Shown: piece by piece, positions 19,641 to 28,679 of the stretch
How positions within the stretch are numbered: position 1 is the stretch's first letter
Layout of the letters: every line of letters begins with the position of its first letter
From: Methanobrevibacter arboriphilus JCM 13429 = DSM 1125
GTDB taxonomy: Archaea; Methanobacteriota; Methanobacteria; Methanobacteriales; Methanobacteriaceae
NCBI RefSeq assembly: GCF_002072215.1
Contig: NZ_JXMW01000017.1
Span: 1 to 42,971 of the forward strand
DNA: 42,971 bases
Direction: 5' to 3'
The notes under the pieces: generated by a model
Database searches by the model: none
Seen by the model: only the letters and a program-made list of their open reading frames with translations
What the model was told of the DNA's origin: nothing
Made by a program: the position numbers and the translations under genes

Positions 19641-20969
19641 CTATTCATTGTTGGTTAAATTCGTATTATTTGAATTAATGTATGAATAAAAGTTCCAACT
19701 CATAGAAAAGGCATCGCCCTGATTTTTAAGTGATTTTGTTAAGCTGTTAAGTAGTTCCATCTCGTTATATTTGGGAGATATAAGAATCAATGTTTTTTTA
19801 TCATTGTTATTATTAATCTTATTATTAATATTATTGCCATTATTAATATTATCAGTATTGCCATTTTTGGTATTATCCGCATTAATATTATTACTATTAA
19901 TATTATTACTATTGATCTTATTACTATTATTACTATTATTATTATTTTCAATTGATATTACTGAGTAATCACTTAAAGCATTGTTCAATTCAGTTAATGA
20001 GCTTGTTTGATTTATTATATTTATTTCATAGTTTTCTGTATTTGTTCCAATTATTGAAATAGATATAGCTGTTAATATAATTAAAGCTAAAAAAATATGA
20101 GGAATATATCTTTTAAAACTTTTATATGAGAAGTTAACTTTATTTCTAATTTTCTCCATATACTCTTCATCATTATTAGTAATATGTAATTTATTAGATA
20201 GTCTAATTGTATAATAATCAAAGGCATTACCATCAAAATAGATAAGTAACATACCATATATTGCTCCTGCACAAGGGACTGAGAATAATCCTCCATCAAA
20301 TATTCCAATTAATCCTATAGTTGATGCAAATATTAAGATTAACCTACTTGGGGCTAAACGATTTTTCATTGAACTTAATTGTGATAAAAATAGAATTGGT
20401 AAAACTATTATTATTATATTGGCTAGTTTTGGAACATATTGGTATAAAGAATCTCCAGTATTAACTCCTATCGGAACTCCTAAAGATAGATTTGAGAGAA
20501 TAAATCCAATAATTCCTCCAATAACAGACTTATAAATATGAGAATGTAATATGCTCGTAGTTGTTGGTGTAGGATCCATGGCTACAAAAATTGTAAATGG
20601 AGAAATTCCCATTTGTGATCTTATTATTAATTCCATTATTAATCCTAAAATTGCTGTAACTAAAACAAGAAATATTGAAAACTTTATATAAGTATTATTT
20701 TCTAGTTTAAATATAGATAAACTTTTATTAGCGATTATTTTTTTAATATATTTATTTTCTCTAAAATTGCCATTATATTCAAATAATTGGCTGAATATTA
20801 GAAAAATACCTAATATTAAGAAAAATAGTATATCTTTTCCTTTTGAAGACCCCATTAGGAATAAATGAGTAATTGGTCTTATGAATGGATTAAAAACATC
20901 TGTAAAAAAGATTGATACTGCTATAAATATAAAAAAAATTCCAAATAAAGTATATTTATCTATTTTCAT
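19641..20969 (-). CDS. Multi-spanning membrane protein of unknown function
   Basis: A 442-residue integral membrane protein I do not recognise. About eight or nine hydrophobic spans fill residues 5-310, including MGSSKGKDILFFLILG and the GGLFSVPCAGAIYGM loop. After the last span comes an extracytoplasmic or cytoplasmic part of about 120 residues, with a long Asn-rich low-complexity stretch (about 345-395, INSNN and NNGNN words) before a short conserved-looking KKTLILISPKYNEMELL segment. The start has a weak AGAG-type ribosome site. It lies upstream of, and on the same strand as, the fusion glycosyltransferase, so a role in surface glycan or lipid handling is possible, but this rests only on position. 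Confidence 0.65.
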   Translation of the reverse strand: MKIDKYTLFGIFFIFIAVSIFFTDVFNPFIRPITHLFLMGSSKGKDILFFLILGIFLIFSQLFEYNGNFRENKYIKKIIANKSLSIFKLENNTYIKFSIFLVLVTAILGLIMELIIRSQMGISPFTIFVAMDPTPTTTSILHSHIYKSVIGGIIGFILSNLSLGVPIGVNTGDSLYQYVPKLANIIIIVLPILFLSQLSSMKNRLAPSRLILIFASTIGLIGIFDGGLFSVPCAGAIYGMLLIYFDGNAFDYYTIRLSNKLHITNNDEEYMEKIRNKVNFSYKSFKRYIPHIFLALIILTAISISIIGTNTENYEINIINQTSSLTELNNALSDYSVISIENNNNSNNSNKINSNNINSNNINADNTKNGNTDNINNGNNINNKINNNNDKKTLILISPKYNEMELLNSLTKSLKNQGDAFSMSWNFYSYINSNNTNLTNNE

Positions 20970-21447
20970 GTTTAATCTCTTTAATTTAATCTATTTATAT
21001 CTAATTTCTTTATATTTAATATTTTTAATTAAATTTTTCATATTTAATCTATTTTTTATATTTAATTTTTTCAATCTTTTTAATCTTTTATATTTAATTT
21101 TTTCAATCTTTTTAATCTTTTATATTTAATCTTTTCAATCTTTTATGTTTAATCTTTTCAATTTTTTTTATTTATTTATTGAATTTGATTATTATTTTTA
21201 TTAGCTATCATTAGTTTTATCTTTATTTTTATTATTGCTATTTTTATTGTTCTTATTATTCTTAATATTCTTTACTTGTTATTTTTACCTTGTTAATGAT
21301 TTTATTAATTTATAATATTAATTTATAAAATTATTCTTATTTTTACAATTTTATATATGTTTATAAGTTCTTATATAATTTAGTAATTATAAATATAAAG
21401 TATCAAACAATTAATATAGATAAAGATATAAATATTTACATATTCTG
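20970..21447. other. T-rich intergenic region with degenerate 30-bp repeats
   Basis: No gene seen. At about 21040-21165 a unit of roughly 30 bases containing TTTTTCAATC and TTTTATATTTAAT is repeated three to four times with small changes. The last 120 bases hold TATA-like words that may serve the downstream permease gene. Confidence 0.55.
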
Positions 21448-22563
21448 ATGCTTTCACATTTGTTTAGAGGTGTAATTATTCTTTTAATTGAATATATATT
21501 TTTTTTAATCATCATAGGAATTTTTGCAGGGAGTTTAGCTGGTTTATTAGGTATTGGTGGGGGATTTTTAATGGTACCTCTTCAATATTTCCTTTTAACT
21601 TCTATGGGTATTGACCATGATTTAGCCTTAAGAATATCTATTGGAACAAGCCTAGCCATTATTATTCCAACAGCAATTTCTGGAGCTTATAGTCATCAAT
21701 GTGAATTAAAAAATATACTAAATATTGGAATTATTTTAGGAATATTAGGTATGTTTGGAGGTATTTTAGGAGGAATTACTTCTTCACACCTTCCTTCTAA
21801 TATACTTGGAAGTATTTTAGGTTTTTTCCTTATTTTTACAAGCATATTCATGGTTTTAAATAAGAAAATATCAGAAAAGAATAGTGAAACAGATAGTGAA
21901 ATTAATATTAAAAAGAATATTAAAAAGGATATTAAAAAGGACATTAAAAAAGATATTAAAAGGGATATTGAAAAGGATATTAAAAAGGACATTGAAAACA
22001 ATAACAAAAATAGTATTGAACATACTTGTAAAGATGATATTGAAAAGGGTTGTGAAAACAATATTAAAATTAACACTGAACTTAGCTTTGATATGATTAA
22101 TAATGAGTCTAATGAAATAGATAATAATATTGAAAGATATGGTCTTTATAGTCCTAAACTAAAATTATCTATTTTATTTGGAATAATCGTTGGGTTTTTA
22201 TCTGGTCTTCTTGGGATTGGTGGAGGAGTATTTTTAGTTCCCTTACTTATTATATTGGGATTTAATTTAAGAAGATCGATTGCCATATCTTCTGTTTTTA
22301 TATCTTTAACAGCTATAGGTGGGACTTTATCTTATATTTTCACTGGAATTGGTGTTAATACTTTGCCTTATTCATTAGGATATATTAGCTTGGTTAACTT
22401 TGGAATTATAATTCTTTTTTCAATTCCAATGGCTTATTTAGGAGCAAAATTAGTATATAGGATTCCTGAAAAAAGATTAAATCAAATTTTCGCTATTTTA
22501 TTATTTTATATGGGTATTAAAATGTTGGGATTAGACCCAATATCTTATATATTGGGAATTTAA
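21448..22563 (+). CDS. TauE/SafE family anion permease
   Basis: A 371-residue membrane permease of the TauE/SafE (sulfite exporter-like) family. The family duplication is visible: both halves begin with a helix ending in GLLGIGGG (AGSLAGLLGIGGGFLMVP near residue 30, SGLLGIGGGVFLVPL near 255), and each has a conserved Ser/Thr-rich second segment (RISIGTSLAIIIPTA; IAISSVFISLTAIGG). Substrates in the family include sulfite, sulfoacetate and other organosulfur anions; this substrate is unknown. The central loop between halves (about 145-225) is expanded by a highly charged Lys/Asp/Ile repeat (IKKD units) and Asn/Glu-rich sequence. It appears to be a single-gene unit. Confidence 0.88.
   Translation: MLSHLFRGVIILLIEYIFFLIIIGIFAGSLAGLLGIGGGFLMVPLQYFLLTSMGIDHDLALRISIGTSLAIIIPTAISGAYSHQCELKNILNIGIILGILGMFGGILGGITSSHLPSNILGSILGFFLIFTSIFMVLNKKISEKNSETDSEINIKKNIKKDIKKDIKKDIKRDIEKDIKKDIENNNKNSIEHTCKDDIEKGCENNIKINTELSFDMINNESNEIDNNIERYGLYSPKLKLSILFGIIVGFLSGLLGIGGGVFLVPLLIILGFNLRRSIAISSVFISLTAIGGTLSYIFTGIGVNTLPYSLGYISLVNFGIIILFSIPMAYLGAKLVYRIPEKRLNQIFAILLFYMGIKMLGLDPISYILGI
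21899..22003 (+). repeat. 12-bp in-frame tandem repeat in the permease loop
   Basis: About nine units of the form ATTAAAAAGGAT, with minor changes, code for IKKD/IEKD. The array sits in the cytoplasmic-type loop between the two halves of the permease and keeps frame. Confidence 0.85.
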
Positions 22564-22682
22564 TAGATGAGCTTAGGATATAATTTAATATAATTTAATA
22601 TTATTTAATTATCTTTTAATTATCATTTAATTATCTTTTAATTGTCTTCTAATCATAGTTTTATAATTCAATATCAATTTTA

Positions 22683-23540
22683 TCATTTTAATAATTCAAC
22701 ACCAGTTCCGCGAGCAATGATATGAATATTATCTTCTTTAAGGCTACTTAAAGTATCATATTGAATATCTAAATCTAAAATACCATCACAACCTTCTTTT
22801 TTAGCATTATTTGATAGATTCACTATTGCTTGTTCTTTTGCTTTTTCAAGGTTTTTTATTAAGATTTCATTTTCTTTAGCTTTTTTATCTTTCATTAGAG
22901 ATTTTTTTGTTTGTATTAATATTTCTCCTTCATAAATCCCTTTAAATTCTTTTATATTCATATTTGAAACTGAATTTGTGGTTAAAAATAAGATTCCTAG
23001 GTTATTTATATTAATTCTATCCATATCCTCATCATAATCCATTTCACTAGTTTCTTCAACATATTCTTTTCTAAGGATTTTATAGTATAATTTTTTCAAA
23101 GATATATGCATATAATCAATAAATTTCTTGAAAAACCCTAATGTATATGATAATACACCTAAAAGAACTACAATTAAAAAATAATTTATAAAAATAGGGA
23201 ATGCTGCTTGTAAGATAATGCCCGCACTTCCAATTGTTATTAGATTCAATCCAAGACTACTATTTGCATATATAAACCCATAAAGAACTGTTATAAAGAA
23301 CAATATGAATGCACTAACAGCTCCAGTGGTTTTACCATAAAATTTCCCTGCAAGATAGGTTTCAGTATAACCTGCAATTATGGGGGAAAAAATCAACCCA
23401 AGATTAAATCCAAATATAGCTATGTCAAATGCATAGAATAATATAAGTGAAATAACTCCTATTGCAGTTCCAATAGCTATAAAAACAGTAGCATAAGCTA
23501 TATCTTTAATTTTAGATTTTCTATATTTAGTTAAAATCAT
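22683..23540 (-). CDS. Membrane protein with C-terminal UPF0145 (YbjQ-like) domain
   Basis: About 285 residues. Residues 10-150 form four or so membrane spans with a Gly-rich conserved look (AGYTETYLAGKFYG). After an acidic linker (ETSEMDYDEDMDR), residues about 175-285 match the UPF0145/YbjQ fold: LGILFLTTNSVSNMNIKEFKGIYEGEIL, a long helix with EKAKEQAIVNLSNNA, and HIIARGTGVELL. The free-standing YbjQ protein encoded upstream (23704-24030) aligns to this half. YbjQ-type proteins are pentameric and of unclear role, sometimes called heavy-metal-binding. The ATG at 23540 is chosen over a TTG nine bases earlier; neither has a clear ribosome site. Confidence 0.75.
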   Translation of the reverse strand: MILTKYRKSKIKDIAYATVFIAIGTAIGVISLILFYAFDIAIFGFNLGLIFSPIIAGYTETYLAGKFYGKTTGAVSAFILFFITVLYGFIYANSSLGLNLITIGSAGIILQAAFPIFINYFLIVVLLGVLSYTLGFFKKFIDYMHISLKKLYYKILRKEYVEETSEMDYDEDMDRININNLGILFLTTNSVSNMNIKEFKGIYEGEILIQTKKSLMKDKKAKENEILIKNLEKAKEQAIVNLSNNAKKEGCDGILDLDIQYDTLSSLKEDNIHIIARGTGVELLK

Positions 23541-23703
23541 TTGAATCAAGATTTATGTAATTTTATGTAATTTTAGGCATTTAAATCCATATCTTTTCAA
23601 TAATGAATGTAGTTTTAATTAATAAATTAATTATAAATATTTTTAATTAGTAAATCTAATCTTAATTAGTAAATTAATAACAATTTAATTAATAATATAT
23701 ATT

Positions 23704-24030
23704 TTAATCTTTATAAGAAACAGCTGTTCCATAAGCAGTAACAAGGATTGTATTTCCCATTGTTCCACCAAGATTATTATAAGAGATTTTAAGTCCTATG
23801 ATAGCATTTCCACCTAGTTTTTTAGCTTTATCTTCCATGCTATCTAAAGCTAATTCCCTAGCTTTTTCTAATTCTTTTTCATAAGCTGAAGTTCGTCCAC
23901 CTACAACGTCACGAACTCCTGAAAATAAATCTTTATAAACATTAGAACCCATTAAAGAATCACCTGTTACCAAACCATGATATTCGATTATTTCTTTATT
24001 GCCTAATGTATTTGTAGATGATAATAACAT
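23704..24030 (-). CDS. UPF0145 protein, YbjQ-like
   Basis: A 108-residue single-domain YbjQ/UPF0145 protein. It shows the family start [22 protein letters not shown], the middle [20 protein letters not shown], the helix [20 protein letters not shown] and the end VTAYGTAV. Length and motif order match bacterial and archaeal members exactly. The function is unproven; a metal-binding role has been proposed for the family. A GGTG ribosome site precedes the ATG. Tandem position with a membrane-fused copy suggests the two may co-assemble. Confidence 0.9.
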   Translation of the reverse strand: MLLSSTNTLGNKEIIEYHGLVTGDSLMGSNVYKDLFSGVRDVVGGRTSAYEKELEKARELALDSMEDKAKKLGGNAIIGLKISYNNLGGTMGNTILVTAYGTAVSYKD

Positions 24031-24218
24031 TTAAACACCACTTATTAGTTGAATATAGTTTAATTTAATGAATATAATTTATTAAATCAATATATTAATT
24101 AATATAAAATAAATAAATATTAAATTAATAATATTTGTTAAATCAATATTTAAAATAAATCAATATTAAATTAATAATATTTGTTAAATCAATAATAGAT
24201 TAATTTAGAATTTAATGA

Positions 24219-24407
24219 TTATCTAAAAAACATCATATATGCGAATACTAGTATGAATATAACCATCACAACAAATAAAATCATTCTACTTCTCTTCATC
24301 TGAGCTTGTCTATCTCTCAAAACTTTCTGACATTTTGGGGAACAAGTAGTTTCATCTAATGGTATAGGAGTATTACAAACAGGACAATGTTTATGTATAT
24401 CAGTCAT
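24219..24407 (-). CDS. Small zinc-ribbon membrane protein (DUF2116-like)
   Basis: A 62-residue protein. Residues 1-25 hold a treble-clef-type zinc site (CPVC then CSPKC with HKH just before), followed by a basic helix (RDRQAQMKR) and one C-terminal membrane span. The pattern matches the DUF2116 group of archaeal Zn-ribbon tail-anchored proteins. ATG 24407 is chosen because GGTGA lies at correct spacing before it; the GTG three codons upstream overlaps that site. It may share a transcript with the YbjQ-like genes downstream. Confidence 0.75.
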   Translation of the reverse strand: MTDIHKHCPVCNTPIPLDETTCSPKCQKVLRDRQAQMKRSRMILFVVMVIFILVFAYMMFFR

Positions 24408-24779
24408 ATTTTTCACCTTTTATTTTTTGCTTTTTATAATTTTTCCAATGTTAATTTAATATTTTTAATATTTTTTTTAGAAAGTATTTCTATTGATCTT
24501 TTAATATTTTATTTTAATTACTATTCTAGCTATTATTATAGTTAATATTCTAATTATTACTATATTCTAATTATTAATTCTTTATTAATTCTAATTTTAT
24601 TATTAATAGTTACATATCCTTATAATTATTATTTTAATTATTATTATAGTTATTAATTATAATTATAACTATTTTAATTATTCTAGTTATTCTTATTATT
24701 CTTCTAATTATTATTTATATTATTATTTATATTGGTATTAATATTAGTATTACTAATAACTTTATGCATTAAACTCATA
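24408..24779. other. Low-complexity ATT-rich spacer
   Basis: Mostly irregular ATTATT/TAATTA sequence with no gene. At 24477-24500 a 24-base stretch matches the 3' end of the fusion glycosyltransferase gene (near 17440) at all but about two bases, possibly a leftover of a duplicated gene end. Confidence 0.5.
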
Positions 24780-25457
24780 TTATTTAGAAACAATCTTAGT
24801 TCCAATTTTTTCACCATTCATAGCTTTAACTAAGTTTTCAGGATTATCTCCATTAACTATAATGCTTTCAAGTGCAGAACGCCTTATCATTTGAATAGCA
24901 GTCATATCAAAAAATTCATATGTTCCAGCCTTAACATCTTTTCCTTTAATAGCTTCCAACATTTCATCAGCTGTGATTTCTTCTATTAATTCAGCATCAG
25001 GATATTTATTCGGATCTTTATTATACATTCCATCAACAGAGGTTAAATTTATCAAAAGATCTGCTTTAACATACTCAGCTAAAATTGCACTAACAGCATC
25101 GGTACTATGTGCAGGTTCAGTACCACCCATAACAATGATTTTTCCACTAGCTGAATATTCTAAAGCTTCTTGGAAATTATGTGGGACTTTCTGATAGGCT
25201 TTATCTTCTAAGGATAAAAGTAGTAGTTTAGCATTTATTCTTGTAACTTCAATACCTATATCATCACACTTTGCTTCACCACAATCAAGGTCTCTTACAA
25301 TTTGAATATAATCTCTTGCAGGCTTTCCACCACCAACAACAACAAAAATTTCATGTTCTTTAGCTAAATTCCCTAAAATTTCAGCATACTCCTGAAACTT
25401 CTTATAATTATAATCTTTTATTATTATGGATCCACCAATTGCAGCTACTATACGCAT
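24780..25457 (-). CDS. pyrH: UMP kinase, archaeal type
   Basis: A 225-residue archaeal UMP kinase, phosphorylating UMP to UDP in pyrimidine synthesis. The amino-acid-kinase fold is clear: the N-terminal IGGSIII phosphate loop, [25 protein letters not shown], the [15 protein letters not shown] motif and a C-terminal nucleotide-binding end ([22 protein letters not shown]). Archaeal and bacterial PyrH belong to one fold family, but the PAHSTD and DGMY words are those of the archaeal branch. A GGTGA ribosome site lies 5 bases before the ATG. It is complete and appears functional. Confidence 0.95.
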   Translation of the reverse strand: MRIVAAIGGSIIIKDYNYKKFQEYAEILGNLAKEHEIFVVVGGGKPARDYIQIVRDLDCGEAKCDDIGIEVTRINAKLLLLSLEDKAYQKVPHNFQEALEYSASGKIIVMGGTEPAHSTDAVSAILAEYVKADLLINLTSVDGMYNKDPNKYPDAELIEEITADEMLEAIKGKDVKAGTYEFFDMTAIQMIRRSALESIIVNGDNPENLVKAMNGEKIGTKIVSK

Positions 25458-25681
25458 AAATTCACCAATATGAGTTTTATGAAATATTTAAATTGTAATT
25501 TATTAATATTTTCTATACTTATTTTCAATATATTAATTAGTATTTATAAAATTATCTATAAAAATAATATTATTTTAATAACAGCTATTTTTTAGATATG
25601 TCATTTTTCTATTATATTTTTTTTGACTTTTTGCTTATTACTTTTAATTAATAAAATGTTTATATAATAATACTATAGTAT

Positions 25682-26008
25682 TATAGGCTTAAAATTGACT
25701 TAATAGTATGGAAACTAAGTAGTATTAAGAGTACTAATAATAATATTAATAATATTAATAATGCTAAAAATGATTATGGATGGGCTGAAACGACTATAAA
25801 AGTAAGATTTACTAAAAATAAGAGTTCTAAAAACTATAAAATGTTAAAATAGAAGTACACATTACTAAAAAATTTAAATAAAAAATTTAAAGTGACAGTA
25901 TTTTACTCATATAATGGAGCATCTATAAATAAAAAATTAATAAAAACAACTTTGAAACCCAAAAAATTAAATATTTTGGTAAATATTTTGGTGAAACAAC
26001 ATATATAG
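25682..26008 (+). pseudogene. Decayed gene, possibly a secreted protein
   Basis: One frame from 25682 to 26008 reads like protein, including NDYGWAETTIKVRFTKNKSS and KKFKVTVFYSYNGASINKKL, broken by a single TAG at 25850. No start codon with a ribosome site is visible. The beta-strand-like pattern and Asn/Lys richness resemble the small secreted proteins of methanogens, but I recognise no family. Confidence 0.4.
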
Positions 26009-26189
26009 CTAGAAAAATATTAATAGACCAAATTTATACAATCCTTATAAAATCGTCCTTATAAAATCGTTATTTATTATTAATCTTAAATATATGAAAA
26101 TAATTTTTTAGGAATTCTCACAATTATTAGCTAATTATTTTTTTAAATATATTAAGTTTGGCCCTTTACATTGTATAAAAACTTTTTAA

Positions 26190-26594
26190 TTAGTTTACTA
26201 CTCCTATCACTTCAATTTCCTTATTATTAAAGTGTTTATCAAATGTTACTATTTTTTCTACTCCTAATTGTTCCATCAACTCCATATACAAACAATCAAA
26301 AAAAGATAGTCTTTCTGGATGATAATTAAGTAGTCTTTCCATGGTGTCATCGTATATTTCAATGTCTTCAAATATTTCAAATAAATCACTATTTAAAATA
26401 ATATATATTTCTTTTAGTTTTTCAGGAGAAACTTTTATTTTAATATTTGAAACAGTCATTATTTCAAGTATTATAGAATTGGATATTATAAGCTTTTCTT
26501 CTTTGATTTTTTCGTATATTTTAGTAGCTGTATCATGATGTTTTTCAGTTTTAATAAATAAAGACATTAAAAAGTTAGCATCTAAAAATATCAT
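26190..26594 (-). CDS. vapC: PIN-domain toxin, VapC-like
   Basis: A 134-residue PIN nuclease. The four acidic residues are Asp5 (IFLDANF), Glu44 (ILEIMTV), Asp100 (LSFFDCLYMEL) and Asp119 (TFDKHF), the arrangement of Mg-dependent VapC ribonucleases. The ATG overlaps the end of the upstream small gene within a few bases and has an AGGAG ribosome site, the usual layout of a toxin-antitoxin pair. VapC toxins typically cut tRNA or rRNA; the target here is unknown. Confidence 0.88.
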   Translation of the reverse strand: MIFLDANFLMSLFIKTEKHHDTATKIYEKIKEEKLIISNSIILEIMTVSNIKIKVSPEKLKEIYIILNSDLFEIFEDIEIYDDTMERLLNYHPERLSFFDCLYMELMEQLGVEKIVTFDKHFNNKEIEVIGVVN

Positions 26595-26596
26595 GA

Positions 26597-26890
26597 TTAT
26601 TCTCCTTTTCTTACTTCATTTATTAACTCAACTGCATCAATTTCTTTTTTTGTTTTTATACTCCCTATTAAATCCTCAAGTGATTTGTTAGAATCTTTTT
26701 TAAACTTAGATTTTTTCATTGGCTTAATTTTTGGATTTTTTTTAAATATATTGTCTTCATTTTCAATAGCTTTTTCTAATAAGTCATTAATAACTTTTGT
26801 TTGTGTAGTTTCTTTGTTTAAAGCTATTAATTTAATACTTTTCATGATATCTTTATTTAAATTTAAAGTAGTCTTCACTTTTGCAACCAT
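26597..26890 (-). CDS. vapB: Antitoxin-like protein paired with the PIN toxin
   Basis: A 97-residue protein just upstream of the PIN toxin gene. Residues 3-40 (KVKTTLNLNKDIMKSIKLIALNKETTQTKVINDLLEKAIE) fit a ribbon-helix-helix DNA-binding domain. The rest is charged and probably folds on the toxin (SLEDLIGSIKTKKEIDAVELINEVRKGE), ending in an Arg-Lys tail as expected of a toxin-neutralising extension. It would repress its own operon alone and with the toxin. A GGTTGAT site precedes the ATG. Confidence 0.82.
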   Translation of the reverse strand: MVAKVKTTLNLNKDIMKSIKLIALNKETTQTKVINDLLEKAIENEDNIFKKNPKIKPMKKSKFKKDSNKSLEDLIGSIKTKKEIDAVELINEVRKGE

Positions 26891-27174
26891 TTTAAATCAA
26901 CCTTTTTTATTCTTATATATTCTAATATATGTTTTTATGGCTAATTACCATATAATAATATAAACATATAAATATATATAATTTTTTATAATTCTATTAA
27001 ATTTTTTTATTTATATCTTAATATTTCGAATTTTTTTAGGAAACGGAGAACTATTATTGATTTAGAAAGTTTAAATTGGCTTAATATGGAAACATTTTTA
27101 TATTGTTTTTTCCGAATCTTTTCAAAAATTTTATTAACTATATTATAATAAATATAAACAATGGTTGTTTTATT

Positions 27175-27945
27175 ATGGATAATAAAAAGTTATATATTAT
27201 TATTGGAGTGGCATGTGTTATAATAGCTGTACTAGGGGCTGTGAGTTTTGGGGCTATCACAGCTTATACATCATACAATGATACTAATATAAAATTAGAT
27301 GTTCCAAAAGGTACTGAATTTCAAATAAACCCTACTAACGCAAGTTTAAATTATATAAGTACAAACCCTAAACTGAATATTTCTGTTGCATCAATAGATC
27401 CAAATAATAGTTATGCAAATGAAACTTATTCAAAATTTAAAGGAGATATATTAAATAAACTATCAAAAAAGAAAATGAATAATAGTGATCATAATTATAA
27501 TGGAACTGTCTATAATATGAGTAATATTAATAATAATAATACTGTCTATTCAATTGTACTATTTGGTGATAGTTCTTATTCAATAATAGTTTTATCCTCT
27601 GAAAATCTAAACACTGTTATTAAGATGGGTGAAACTTTTGAATTAATGAAACCTTATATAATTAAACTACCAGAAGTTAGTAATCAAAAAAATTCAGTTA
27701 GTGGTGACAATAATAATTATTTAGCTTTAGCATTATTATATGGATATATAATGGGCTATTCTGATGGTTTTTCTTCATACGATGATTACTATGATGATTC
27801 ATATTATGATGATTACTATGATGACTCATACTACGATGATGATTATTATGACGATGATTCATATGATGATTATGACTATGATGATGATTACTATTATGAT
27901 GACTATTATTATGATGATTATAGCTATGATGATTACTACTATTAG
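27175..27945 (+). CDS. Membrane-anchored protein with Asp/Tyr-repeat tail
   Basis: About 256 residues from ATG 27175; the upstream frame extension has no ribosome site. Residues 5-30 are a hydrophobic signal anchor (IIIGVACVIIAVLGAVSFGA). Residues 40-170 look like a small extracytoplasmic domain with beta strands (NISVASI, YSIVLFGDSSYSIIVLSS) and a PsbP-like feel, but I would not assign a family. After a hydrophobic YLALALLYGYIMGYSDGFSS comes a tail of more than 50 residues made almost only of Asp and Tyr (YDDYYDD, SYYDD units). The coding DNA is a GAT/TAT repeat. Such tails could bind metals, interact with cell wall or drive condensation; none is shown. No neighbour suggests a pathway. Confidence 0.75.
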   Translation: MDNKKLYIIIGVACVIIAVLGAVSFGAITAYTSYNDTNIKLDVPKGTEFQINPTNASLNYISTNPKLNISVASIDPNNSYANETYSKFKGDILNKLSKKKMNNSDHNYNGTVYNMSNINNNNTVYSIVLFGDSSYSIIVLSSENLNTVIKMGETFELMKPYIIKLPEVSNQKNSVSGDNNNYLALALLYGYIMGYSDGFSSYDDYYDDSYYDDYYDDSYYDDDYYDDDSYDDYDYDDDYYYDDYYYDDYSYDDYYY

Positions 27946-27981
27946 ATAAGAATGTGATTTTATAAATAATAAAAAATAATA

Positions 27982-28308
27982 ATATTAGGGGTAATTTTTT
28001 TATATGTAATAGGATTATATTTAGCTCCTACAAGTGCAAGTAAAACAAGCTACTATACAGTTAAAATAAATAATAAGGATGTTTTTGGAAAAAATGTTGT
28101 TAAAAATTCTCCTAATAAAAAAATAACTCATACTATAGGATGGAAAAAAGGAATAAATTACTATACTGATAAAACAGATTATAAAAAATCTAAATATTTT
28201 AAATATAGAACAACACTTAATAGTCATGGTAATATCTATGATAAACAGTATATAAATAAAGCTAAAATCAAATACAGATTATATAATTATAAAGTTTTTG
28301 GATGTTTT
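27982..28308 (+). pseudogene. Decayed secreted-protein gene
   Basis: An open frame reads like a secreted protein: a hydrophobic lead (LGVIFLYVIGLYLAPTSAS) with signal-peptidase-like end, then TSYYTVKINNKDVFGKNVV, HTIGWKKGINYYTD and QYINKAKIKYRLYN. No valid start codon remains; stops lie just upstream, where an ATG-Lys-Lys start would be expected. The 3' end runs into the convergent gene at 28316. I recognise no family. The short minus-strand frame in this stretch is an overlap artefact. Confidence 0.45.
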
Positions 28309-28315
28309 TATTTTA

Positions 28316-28585
28316 TTAATATTTCCTTGCCATATAATATAATACTGCAACCCCTGCAAGTTCTATTGAATTTTCAACAATTGGTAAAAAGCTTTTTGAT
28401 GTAAAAAGTGTTACTAAAGCAAATATATTTCCCATTATAAGAATTGTTGTAAATAATAAGAGCCCTATTGCAAATCCAATTTTAACTTTTCTGTAATTAG
28501 TATAATATATTTTGAATAGACCGACTAGAATAATTATTTGTATAATAATTAAGACTATTTCTATTGTTTCTTGTACACCAATCAT
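28316..28585 (-). CDS. Small three-span membrane protein
   Basis: An 89-residue protein with three hydrophobic spans (about 5-25, 37-60, 66-85), little else, and a short basic end (ARKY). It starts with AGGAG seven bases before ATG. It lies downstream of, and on the same strand as, a winged-helix regulator gene, which may control it. A winged-helix gene paired with a tiny membrane protein is a common archaeal arrangement of unknown purpose. Confidence 0.65.
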   Translation of the reverse strand: MIGVQETIEIVLIIIQIIILVGLFKIYYTNYRKVKIGFAIGLLLFTTILIMGNIFALVTLFTSKSFLPIVENSIELAGVAVLYYMARKY

Positions 28586-28679
28586 CTTTTTTACTCCTTA
28601 TTTAAGTATCTTAAATCATTATTAAGCTACTAATTTAATTTAATACTTAATTATTAATTTAATTATGTGATTTATTAAT

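Noticed and set aside
19771-19968. Leu-rich plus-strand frame
   Set aside because: Antisense reading of the Asn-rich insert of the membrane protein gene.
21884-22096. Lys/Ile/Leu-rich overlapping frame
   Set aside because: Shifted reading of the 12-bp repeat within the TauE permease gene.
27764-27949. Met/Ile/Thr-rich frame overlapping the Asp/Tyr tail
   Set aside because: It is the shifted reading of a GAT/TAT repeat and has no ribosome site.
28021-28227. Minus-strand 68-residue frame
   Set aside because: The plus strand reads as a better, though decayed, secreted-protein gene; the minus frame lacks a ribosome site.
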